Source: an uncultured Clostridium sp.
GTDB taxonomy: Bacteria > Bacillota > Clostridia > Clostridiales > Clostridiaceae
Direction: 5' to 3'
Assembly: GCA_937927335.1 (NCBI GenBank)
Contig: CALBDU010000050.1
Span: forward strand, 1-6,093
DNA length: 6,093 bases
This document shows, piece after piece, positions 1 through 5,168 of the stretch. The notes under the pieces were generated by a model. That model worked only from the letters and a program-made list of their open reading frames with translations. It had not been told where the DNA came from and made no database searches. A program made the translations under genes and the position numbers. Position 1 is the first letter of the stretch, and each line of letters begins with the position of its first letter.

Positions 1-155
1 AATCTTTACATTATAGTTCCTATATCAAAGTTACTAATCCTTTATGATTCGTTCATCAAGTTTCGCTAATTTGTGCGTAGTTCACTATTGATAGACTTCA
101 ATTTTCATTCCCCAGTTATACCCATGTTTCTAGATCCATAATGGCATTGGCAAAC
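1..155. other. Left-edge non-coding stretch downstream of the phosphotransferase gene
   Basis: This AT-rich stretch follows the TGA stop of the minus-strand phosphotransferase gene. I see no open frame with a ribosome binding site and no GC-rich hairpin followed by a T-run, so the operon's terminator either lies beyond the left edge or is not of the intrinsic type. The only symmetry is a trivial 10-bp palindrome, CTATTGATAG, near 87-96. A short stop-free minus-strand frame (about 116-187) overlaps the end of the upstream gene in another frame but has no start codon. Confidence 0.5.
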
Positions 156-2564
156 TCAATGTCTTTTTGTACTATATTCTCCTTTAGAATACATGCAATT
201 GTTCAAATCCAAGATATTCACAACTCCTTGACCACCATCAACAAGCACTTTGTCTCCTGTCTTAAGTCGCGTGGTAGCGTTGCCGCATCCCAGCACAGCA
301 GGAATTCCAAGTTCTCTTGCTACAATGGCAGCATGAGACAAAGGTGCTCCTATATCGGTAATAATTGCTGCAGCTCTGGGAAAAAGTGGTGTCCAACCTA
401 CATTAGTGGTAGATGCCACTAATATTTCACCCTGCTTAAAGTTCTCCCCTTCCTCCGGATTTGTCAAAACACGTACAATCCCTTCTATTCTTCCTGTTGC
501 TCCAGCAAAGCCTTTTAGTATTTCAGAGTCGACCGTGCTGGCAGATGTTAAACTAGGGTCATAATAATCCACTCTTCTGTTTGGATCCTCTGCCCACTTA
601 AATGGATCGAATTTCCCACGGATTATTGACGGCAATGGAGGTAGTGCTTTATACTTTTCGAAAGTTTTACGTCTGTCAGGAATATGCTGAACCGCTGATA
701 TATCTCCGGAAAGAAAATTCAGAACTTCATCCATATAGAGGAAGAATACATCTTCTCCAATTCCTGTAAGTTCTCCCGCTTTAAGAGCAAAAACACGGTT
801 AACCCTAAAAACTCTGGTCCATTCCGAACGAGTAGCTTCTCTTATATAGCTGCCTTTAGAAGCATCTGCAATTTGCTTCCTGATTTTTTTTGATTTGTCT
901 GGAAAACGTTCCTCAAGTTTCTTTAAAGTTCGTTCATACTGAGTATGCTGTTTCTTTAAAAGACCTTCAGCATCAACATTAGACTTTGTAAATTCTTCTA
1001 TCTGTTTTTCAAGCCAGATTTTATTCTCAGCAGGATCAGGTATGGATAACTCAAACTCATGTGGACCTCGATGACCGTACTTCATTAGGTATTCCTCCCG
1101 ACTCGATTCCCCCTTAATGATCTTTGATATGCCAATAACAGGGCCAAGACTTTCAAGTTCAGAACTTCCTCTTAAGTTCGACAGAAGTGTATTGGCGTCT
1201 TCGTTTCCTAAAAGCTTTGGGAGTTCGTTATTTAGTTTAAACAATCCCGCTAACTTTTTTCGTGGTGCAAAACGGCTAACCCACAGAGCCTTACAATTGT
1301 ATGGCCAAAGTTCTTCCTTCCATAAGTTCAGTAATTCTTTATTTGTCTTTGTTCTCTCAATTCGTTCTTTCATTGTTCTGCACCATCCAGGTGTTTCCTC
1401 AAGATAATTTGGCATTGCTTTCACAACTTCCCTGGACTTTTTTAAGGACTTTCTTACCCCGGGGATCATCAATTTTATTAATTCAGAACCTGAAAACGGA
1501 TAAATTGGTATATCCATTCCTTCGGGCATCTGTCCGAATATATCATTCATTTTTTTAAGCACGGGTTTATAGTCCTTACCAAAGGCCGGGTATATTGACA
1601 AGGCCAGATTTACATTTGAGTACATTCTTCCGCAGATATTGCCGGAGAATAAATAATATCCGGGAACTGCCATTTGCTCCTCATCTAGTGCCCTAATTAC
1701 AGACCAGCTAAGCGGAGTAAAAACATCGGCCATAGCCTCACCTACATTAGTATTGGTCCAGAGGTAATCTCCATCCAATGTGTCATTTTGTTCATAGGTG
1801 TCTGGATTCCCTGTCTTCTGGGTTGTAATAGGTCTTGCTTGAAGCATATACAATTTGCCTTTTTCAACTGCCCATTCAATATCCTGTTGACACCCAAAGT
1901 TCTTCACAAGCTTAGCAGCATGTTTATACAGTTCTGAGGCATACTTTTTAAAATCCTCAGGTCCCTCATATTTCCCTTTAGGTCTCATCAGTTTAAAGGG
2001 ATATGCATTGGCTTCGCCGGATACCAGTTGCTCCCCCAACCCATAGACAAAATTACCTGTCATACTTGCGTGACTGCCTGTAATCGGATCAGCCGTAAAT
2101 AGTACTCCCGAAATTTCAGACTGCACCATAAGCATAATTACCACAGCAATTTGATGCGATTGTTCCATTCCCTGAACAGAACTATATGCCTTTACTCTCT
2201 CAGATTCTTTTGATCTAAAAACTCTATTGATTGCTTCCTGTATTTCTTCATCTGTTTTAACATTAAGAACGGTTTCAAACTCTCCTGCAAAGGAAGCCTG
2301 TGCTGAATCTTCACTTAAAGCGGATGACCTCACTGCAAATAGTGCTTGTCCATGATTCTTTCTAATGACATTCAGATAAGCCCTTATCTCATTCCAAGCT
2401 TCCGCATTCAGCATCTCCTTCTGAAAAGCTGACGGTAAAACAACAAAACCTTCAGGAACGGGATACCCGTCCTGAAACATCCTGGAAAGCATGCCGCCTT
2501 TTCCTCCTGCAAACTCCTGAAGGTCAGGAGTCAAATCTTCAAAACTTTTGACCATATTTTCCAT
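156..2564 (-). CDS. RPH/PEP-synthase-like phosphotransferase (ATP-grasp plus phosphohistidine domains), acceptor unknown
   Basis: A cytosolic dikinase-type enzyme of 802 residues. Seen: an N-terminal PPDK/PEP-synthase ATP-grasp domain (about 1-248) with GGKGG around K22, AVRSSALSED at 77-86 (R79), the GVLFTADPITG stretch at 153-163 and QARPIT at 242-247. A middle domain (about 265-690) carries NVGEA..TPLSW (273-287) and KYGHRGPHE (495-503), typical of RPH-like proteins. A C-terminal swivel domain has SHAAIVARELGIP with the phosphoacceptor His744. Known: in this family ATP's beta-phosphate passes through the His to an acceptor, giving AMP and Pi. PEP synthase and PPDK need a further C-terminal TIM barrel, which is absent here, so this is not a PEP synthase. 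RPH proteins are somewhat longer (about 870 residues). The first ATG is chosen because AGGAGG sits 8 nt upstream; M4 is the alternative. It is second in an operon with tetR (16-nt gap). Inferred: antibiotic or metabolite phosphorylation. Rifampicin is possible but not shown. Confidence 0.85.
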   Translation of the reverse strand: MENMVKSFEDLTPDLQEFAGGKGGMLSRMFQDGYPVPEGFVVLPSAFQKEMLNAEAWNEIRAYLNVIRKNHGQALFAVRSSALSEDSAQASFAGEFETVLNVKTDEEIQEAINRVFRSKESERVKAYSSVQGMEQSHQIAVVIMLMVQSEISGVLFTADPITGSHASMTGNFVYGLGEQLVSGEANAYPFKLMRPKGKYEGPEDFKKYASELYKHAAKLVKNFGCQQDIEWAVEKGKLYMLQARPITTQKTGNPDTYEQNDTLDGDYLWTNTNVGEAMADVFTPLSWSVIRALDEEQMAVPGYYLFSGNICGRMYSNVNLALSIYPAFGKDYKPVLKKMNDIFGQMPEGMDIPIYPFSGSELIKLMIPGVRKSLKKSREVVKAMPNYLEETPGWCRTMKERIERTKTNKELLNLWKEELWPYNCKALWVSRFAPRKKLAGLFKLNNELPKLLGNEDANTLLSNLRGSSELESLGPVIGISKIIKGESSREEYLMKYGHRGPHEFELSIPDPAENKIWLEKQIEEFTKSNVDAEGLLKKQHTQYERTLKKLEERFPDKSKKIRKQIADASKGSYIREATRSEWTRVFRVNRVFALKAGELTGIGEDVFFLYMDEVLNFLSGDISAVQHIPDRRKTFEKYKALPPLPSIIRGKFDPFKWAEDPNRRVDYYDPSLTSASTVDSEILKGFAGATGRIEGIVRVLTNPEEGENFKQGEILVASTTNVGWTPLFPRAAAIITDIGAPLSHAAIVARELGIPAVLGCGNATTRLKTGDKVLVDGGQGVVNILDLNNCMYSKGEYSTKRH

Positions 2565-2572
2565 ACTATTTT

Positions 2573-2578
2573 CCTCCT
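2573..2578 (-). promoter_or_regulatory. Ribosome binding site of the phosphotransferase gene
   Basis: A perfect AGGAGG on the minus strand lies 8 nt before the ATG at 2564-2562. It fits in the 16-nt gap after the tetR stop codon. It fixes the start at residue 1 rather than M4 and implies strong translation of the enzyme from the tetR message. Confidence 0.85.
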
Positions 2579-2580
2579 GT

Positions 2581-3204
2581 TTACTTATAGAAACAGTCTT
2601 TTAATAATTTAAAATAAATATCTATTTCCGATAGGATTTCATCAAAATTAAGATTAGTTATAGGACTTTCCTTTATCTCCTCCTTTTTTTGGGATGCAAT
2701 GCCTTCCATGGTCCAGACAATAACATTCACGGCTCTTTTAATGTCCGTTCCCTCTTTAAACATAGAACTATCAAAATTGCTCAGCACTTTACTGTAGCCA
2801 CTTGTAAGATATACTTCATTTTTGCACTCCAAATCATTTTTTACTTCATCAGAGCTTTCAAAATTAGCAGACTTAATAAAGTCAAGCAAATCAGGATGTT
2901 TATTTACAAGCATAAATTCAATAAGTAAAACCTGACGCAGTCTTTTTAAGATATCTTTTTCCTGCAAATCTATTTTCCCAAAAAACTCATTCATAACAAT
3001 CTCTAAAGAATATTCATATAAAAATAAGTACAACTCCCTCTTGTTGTTAAAATAATGAAATAGCGCTCCTTTTGAAATACTGGCTCCCTTAACAATTTCA
3101 TCTGTAGCAGCATTTTTATAACCTTTTTTTGCGAATTCTTTTATCGCTGCATTTAGTATTCTATCTTGCTTTTCAGGTTTTAAACTCTGGAACTTTGAAA
3201 ACAT
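2581..3204 (-). CDS. TetR/AcrR family transcriptional repressor
   Basis: A 207-residue regulator, normal length for the family. The N-terminal DNA-binding domain spans about residues 10-58: RILNAAIKEFAKKGY forms helix 1, followed by the helix-turn-helix with the signature SISKGALFHYFNNKRELY (42-59), where G46, F49, Y51 and F52 are the usual conserved positions. The remaining 150 residues should form the all-helical ligand-binding and dimerisation domain. That part is poorly conserved in the family and gives no clue to the ligand. The start is supported by AGAAGG 8 nt upstream. The gene is first in an operon with the RPH-like phosphotransferase. Two inverted repeats immediately upstream, overlapping its predicted promoters, make autorepression likely, with co-induction of the enzyme when a small molecule binds the repressor. 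The ligand and exact subfamily are unknown. Confidence 0.93.
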   Translation of the reverse strand: MFSKFQSLKPEKQDRILNAAIKEFAKKGYKNAATDEIVKGASISKGALFHYFNNKRELYLFLYEYSLEIVMNEFFGKIDLQEKDILKRLRQVLLIEFMLVNKHPDLLDFIKSANFESSDEVKNDLECKNEVYLTSGYSKVLSNFDSSMFKEGTDIKRAVNVIVWTMEGIASQKKEEIKESPITNLNFDEILSEIDIYFKLLKDCFYK

Positions 3205-3210
3205 AATTTA

Positions 3211-3218
3211 CACCTTCT
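3211..3218 (-). promoter_or_regulatory. Ribosome binding site of tetR
   Basis: AGAAGGTG on the minus strand, with AGAAGG ending 8 nt before the ATG at 3204-3202. It is good but weaker than the AGGAGG of the downstream enzyme gene, which suggests less repressor than enzyme per transcript. Confidence 0.7.
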
Positions 3219-3233
3219 ATCTAAATAATCTAT

Positions 3234-3262
3234 ATCAAAAGAAAATTGACTATACCAGTCAA
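3234..3262 (-). promoter_or_regulatory. Candidate proximal sigma-A promoter of the tetR operon (P1)
   Basis: Read on the minus strand, TTGACT (3257-3262, -35) is followed by 17 nt and TTTGAT (3234-3239, -10, 4 of 6 matches). Transcription would begin near 3227, leaving a leader of a little over 20 nt that includes the ribosome binding site. The -35 hexamer lies within operator 1, so a bound repressor would block polymerase. The weak -10 keeps confidence moderate. Confidence 0.45.
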
Positions 3263-3265
3263 TTT
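3243..3265. promoter_or_regulatory. Operator 1: inverted repeat, likely TetR binding site
   Basis: Perfect 9-bp arms AAATTGACT and AGTCAATTT are separated by 5 bp (ATACC). The inner 19-bp core, ATTGAC-N7-GTCAAT (3245-3263), recurs 34 bp away in operator 2. Length and position are typical of TetR-family operators. The adjacent tetR gene is the obvious candidate binder. The repeat is seen directly; the protein match is inferred. Confidence 0.8.
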
Positions 3266-3267
3266 AT

Positions 3268-3296
3268 ATCTTAATACTATTGACCAATTTAGTCAA
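3268..3296 (-). promoter_or_regulatory. Candidate distal sigma-A promoter of the tetR operon (P2)
   Basis: On the minus strand, TTGACT (3291-3296) lies within operator 2. It is followed by a 17-nt spacer and TAAGAT (3268-3273, 4 of 6 matches). Initiation near 3261 would fall inside operator 1, so either operator could repress it. P1 and P2 are alternatives or tandem promoters. Confidence 0.45.
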
Positions 3297-3305
3297 TAGT
3301 ATTAA
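3271..3305. promoter_or_regulatory. Operator 2: long inverted repeat, likely TetR binding site
   Basis: Perfect 14-bp arms, TTAATACTATTGAC and its complement (3271-3284 and 3292-3305), flank a 7-bp centre. The inner core ATTGAC-N7-GTCAAT (3279-3297) is the same as in operator 1. The extended symmetry is unusually long for chance in an AT-rich region. The repeat has no adjacent T-run and does not follow a gene, so an operator is a better reading than a terminator. Confidence 0.8.
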
Positions 3306-3313
3306 TGTTCAGT

Positions 3314-3334
3314 GAACTGCCAGGTGTGCAGTTC
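3314..3334. repeat. 7-bp perfect inverted repeat in the GC-richer segment
   Basis: Arms GAACTGC (3314-3320) and GCAGTTC (3328-3334) are separated by 7 bp. No T-run follows on either strand, so it is not an intrinsic terminator. It does not share the ATTGAC core of the neighbouring operators. It could be an unrelated protein site, an RNA hairpin or a remnant; I cannot tell which. Confidence 0.5.
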
Positions 3335-3460
3335 GGACAACATCCTGAATTCTTAAAAGACTATCTTCCATAGAATCCTTTCGAAAGTATGGTTTTTTTG
3401 ATATCTCTCACCGAGCAAGCAACTTGAACCTTTCTTTAAATGTACTTACGCAGCATAGTT

Positions 3461-3485
3461 TTGAGATTTTGTGTGAGAATCTCAA
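3461..3485. repeat. 8-bp inverted repeat of unknown role
   Basis: TTGAGATT (3461-3468) pairs with AATCTCAA (3478-3485) around a 9-nt loop. No T-tract follows on either strand, and no gene ends nearby. It may be a weak RNA hairpin or chance. Confidence 0.35.
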
Positions 3486-3507
3486 GTACTCCTATACATC
3501 TTAAGGC

Positions 3508-3545
3508 AAAAAATGACTACATAAGATTCCCTATAATGTAGTCAT
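3508..3545 (-). terminator. Second (distal) intrinsic terminator, minus strand
   Basis: A perfect 10-bp stem ATGACTACAT/ATGTAGTCAT (3513-3522 and 3536-3545) has a 13-nt loop. On the minus strand it is followed at once by a T-run (3513-3508) and GCC. On the plus strand no T-run follows, so the direction is minus. The stem is AT-rich and the loop large, so it is probably moderate. It would catch read-through from the UPF0597 gene before it reaches the tetR promoters. Confidence 0.6.
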
Positions 3546-3630
3546 CACTTATTCTTGTGAAAAAGAAACGCAAACCTATACCTTAACGCAAATATCCTCA
3601 GTTCTTCTTATTTGTTAGACCTCTTAAAGC

Positions 3631-3661
3631 AAAACTCCCCCAAACCTATTAGTCTGAGGGA
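3631..3661 (-). terminator. Intrinsic terminator of the UPF0597 gene
   Basis: The hairpin starts about 25 nt past the TAA stop. On the minus-strand transcript an 11-bp stem (3651-3661 with 3636-3646) closes a 4-nt AAUA loop and is followed by GTTTTGCTTT. Three of the pairs are G-U wobbles in the minus-strand RNA but C-A mismatches in the plus-strand RNA. The structure is therefore stable only in the minus direction, which supports it as the terminator for this gene. Confidence 0.75.
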
Positions 3662-3685
3662 ATATAAAAAACTGGAATTATTTCA

Positions 3686-4987
3686 TTACGATTGCTTCAA
3701 CTTACTCTCAAAAATCTCCACTATGGTCTTTTCTGTTCCTGTCATTCCAGGAGTGGCAATTAAACCCATATTCCTCATAGTTTCTTCCGGAGTTTTTCCA
3801 TTTATCCCATGAACGTCAAAAATATAGACTCCATTCATGGCAAAATCTACAGATGCATACACCGCATCCACAGCCGCTATTCCTTTCATTGTACATCCCT
3901 GATTGCCTCCATCGCATATCATTCCAGTAATACTGCTGGCCATATTATTCAAAGCATGTGACATCATTTCTACTGTGCCTCCTCTTAAATAGATGAGAGC
4001 GCATGCCATGCCGGAACCAGCAGCAATTGCACATCCACAAAATGCAGATAATTTCCCTGAGTATTCTTTAATGTACATACAAACTAAATAACTCAAAGCT
4101 GTTGCACGAAGCAGCCTGTCTTCTGTATATCCATTCACTTTATATGCCGCATACAAGGGCATAGTAGCAATAATTCCATGGGCACCAGAGCCTGTAATAC
4201 TCATGGCTGGCTTATCTAAGCCAATTACACGTGCCTCTATTGCTGCGTTACACAATAAAGAAGCGGTAGTTTTTTCGTTATCAGAGATTTCTTTTCCTCC
4301 GTTAAGTTCTAGCAGGTGACGTGCAAATGTGGTTCTGGGGCTTTTCAGTCCTTCATGGAATAACTCCAGATTTAATTTATAAGCATCTCTTATAAAACTT
4401 ATCTCTTCAATGTCCACAGTTGAAATATACTCATATAGCTCCTGAAGGGTATACTTATGTATAAGAGGTACATCTCCAGCAGTTTCTTCTAGTTCTCCAA
4501 TACCTGCCTTTCTTTCGTCTTCCGTTTCTAATATAACTTTACCATTAACAGTTATCTTAGTAATGTTGGTATGGGAATTACGGATTGTTACAATTGCAGT
4601 ATCCACTTCGGTTATAACGGTAGCCTCAATAAAAATGCAGCTTGTGATTCCACTGAGTGATACCGATACTTTTCCTGCATCCACAAGTTTATGAGCTGCT
4701 TCATTGTCAGCCTCCGTTACATCTGCCAATGCTTCCAGCCCTTTCTCCGGATTTCCTGCAACGCCGCCTAAAGCCGCCGAAAAAACATTGCCGACCTCTT
4801 TGCTGTTTGGTATTCCACATGTAAATGCATTCTTGTACATACCACTATTCATGGCTACATTTATTTCTTTGATTTCTCCACTGGTATAACTTCGTGCTTT
4901 TGCCACTGCAAATGCTATTGCGCCAGGTTCCGTTACCCCAAGGGCAGGTTTCATATCATTTTTAATTAGTTTTGTTAACTCATTCAT
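3686..4987 (-). CDS. UPF0597/serine dehydratase alpha-like protein, CyuA (L-cysteine desulfidase) relative with altered catalytic motif
   Basis: A cytosolic protein of 433 residues, full length for the UPF0597 (YhaM/CyuA) family, which carries the serine-dehydratase alpha fold. Known: characterised members (E. coli CyuA, M. jannaschii MJ1025) are [4Fe-4S] enzymes that split L-cysteine into pyruvate, ammonia and sulfide. Seen: KPALGVTEP (13-21), TGSGAHGIIATMP (265-277), LSAFCGCAIAAGSG (313-326) and MICDGGNQGCTMK (356-368). C317, C358 and C365 match the spacing I recall for the cluster ligands of MJ1025. Odd: the family motif is GCTEP, with a cysteine thought to act in catalysis, yet residue 18 is Val (GTA), two base changes from a Cys codon. 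C57 (FTCGIP) is the nearest other cysteine. Inferred: an Fe-S lyase on cysteine, serine or a related amino acid; exact substrate open. The gene is monocistronic, with its own promoter and terminator. The start is supported by GGATGG 7 nt upstream. Confidence 0.87.
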   Translation of the reverse strand: MNELTKLIKNDMKPALGVTEPGAIAFAVAKARSYTSGEIKEINVAMNSGMYKNAFTCGIPNSKEVGNVFSAALGGVAGNPEKGLEALADVTEADNEAAHKLVDAGKVSVSLSGITSCIFIEATVITEVDTAIVTIRNSHTNITKITVNGKVILETEDERKAGIGELEETAGDVPLIHKYTLQELYEYISTVDIEEISFIRDAYKLNLELFHEGLKSPRTTFARHLLELNGGKEISDNEKTTASLLCNAAIEARVIGLDKPAMSITGSGAHGIIATMPLYAAYKVNGYTEDRLLRATALSYLVCMYIKEYSGKLSAFCGCAIAAGSGMACALIYLRGGTVEMMSHALNNMASSITGMICDGGNQGCTMKGIAAVDAVYASVDFAMNGVYIFDVHGINGKTPEETMRNMGLIATPGMTGTEKTIVEIFESKLKQS

Positions 4988-4993
4988 ATCTTT

Positions 4994-5003
4994 CCCATCC
5001 TTT
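4994..5003 (-). promoter_or_regulatory. Ribosome binding site of the UPF0597 gene
   Basis: AAAGGATGGG on the minus strand, a partial Shine-Dalgarno match, with GGATGG ending 7 nt before the ATG at 4987-4985. It is weaker than the other sites in this window. No better in-frame start is visible. Confidence 0.55.
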
Positions 5004-5054
5004 ATAATCTTTTAGAGCTTTCAAATACCTATGAACTTGCAAATAATCAATTTC

Positions 5055-5083
5055 ATTGTATTCCAAAATATAGTAAAATACAA
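5055..5083 (-). promoter_or_regulatory. Candidate promoter of the UPF0597 gene
   Basis: On the minus strand TTGTAT (5078-5083) and TACAAT (5055-5060, 5 of 6 matches to TATAAT) are separated by exactly 17 nt. Initiation would fall near 5048, leaving a leader of about 60 nt. The -35 match is only partial. The leader shows no riboswitch or T-box motif that I recognise. Confidence 0.5.
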
Positions 5084-5110
5084 GTTTGATTAATGTACAA
5101 CCCCCTATAG

Positions 5111-5142
5111 CATAAAATCTAACCAAAGCATAATCTATTATG
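5111..5142 (+). promoter_or_regulatory. Possible sporulation-sigma -10 elements and small palindrome upstream of the LysM gene
   Basis: Upstream of the LysM gene are two boxes resembling the -10 element of mother-cell sigma factors: CATAAAAT (5111-5118) and CATAATCTA (5129-5137), the latter fitting CATANNNTA. I do not see a clear matching -35 for either. The second box is part of a palindrome, CATAAT-CT-ATTATG (5129-5142). No good sigma-A pair is obvious. In AT-rich DNA such boxes also occur by chance. Confidence 0.3.
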
Positions 5143-5157
5143 ATATCAATTATTTTT

Positions 5158-5162
5158 AGGAG
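5158..5162 (+). promoter_or_regulatory. Ribosome binding site of the LysM gene
   Basis: AGGAG (extended AGGAGA) ends 6 nt before the ATG at 5169. It fixes the start so that the LysM repeat begins within the first five residues, leaving no room for a signal peptide. Confidence 0.8.
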
Positions 5163-5168
5163 AAGATT

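Larger units (their letters stand above)
3306..3685. other. About 380-bp intergenic region without a convincing gene
   Basis: Between operator 2 and the UPF0597 gene there is no open frame of useful length with a ribosome binding site on either strand. The left part (3307-3345) is GC-richer than its surroundings (21 of 39 bases) and holds a 7-bp hairpin plus two frames of about 20 codons, one per strand. The middle is featureless apart from a weak hairpin at 3461-3485. The right part holds two minus-strand terminators. An 8-bp direct repeat AACGCAAA occurs at 3567-3574 and 3585-3592 and may be chance. Confidence 0.6.

Noticed and set aside
141..422. A 93-residue plus-strand frame near the left edge and other plus-strand frames inside the minus-strand genes.
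   Set aside because: They lie opposite well-supported family-matching coding sequence, lack proper ribosome binding sites and have low-complexity, non-protein-like translations.
156..2564. Calling the large minus-strand enzyme a PEP synthase (ppsA) or pyruvate phosphate dikinase.
   Set aside because: The C-terminal PEP/pyruvate TIM barrel is missing; the protein ends soon after the phosphohistidine domain, so it cannot carry the PEP half-reaction.
3271..3305. Reading the 35-bp inverted repeat as a rho-independent terminator.
   Set aside because: It is AT-rich, has no following T-run on either strand, lies upstream rather than downstream of a gene, and shares its core with a second repeat, which is operator-like.
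3280..3308. A plus-strand promoter from operator 2 (TTGACC, 17-nt spacer, TAATGT) driving the short plus frame at 3305.
   Set aside because: The -10 match is only 3 of 6, the ATG would overlap the -10 box itself, and no ribosome binding site precedes it.
3567..3592. Direct repeat AACGCAAA, two copies 18 bp apart, considered as an attachment site or iteron.
   Set aside because: Only 8 bp and two copies, with no mobile element boundary or replication gene nearby; best taken as chance.
3686..4987. Calling this gene a standard L-serine dehydratase alpha subunit (sdaAA).
   Set aside because: Length, the LGxTEP N-terminal motif and the MICDG..C motif place it in UPF0597/CyuA, and no beta-subunit gene is adjacent.
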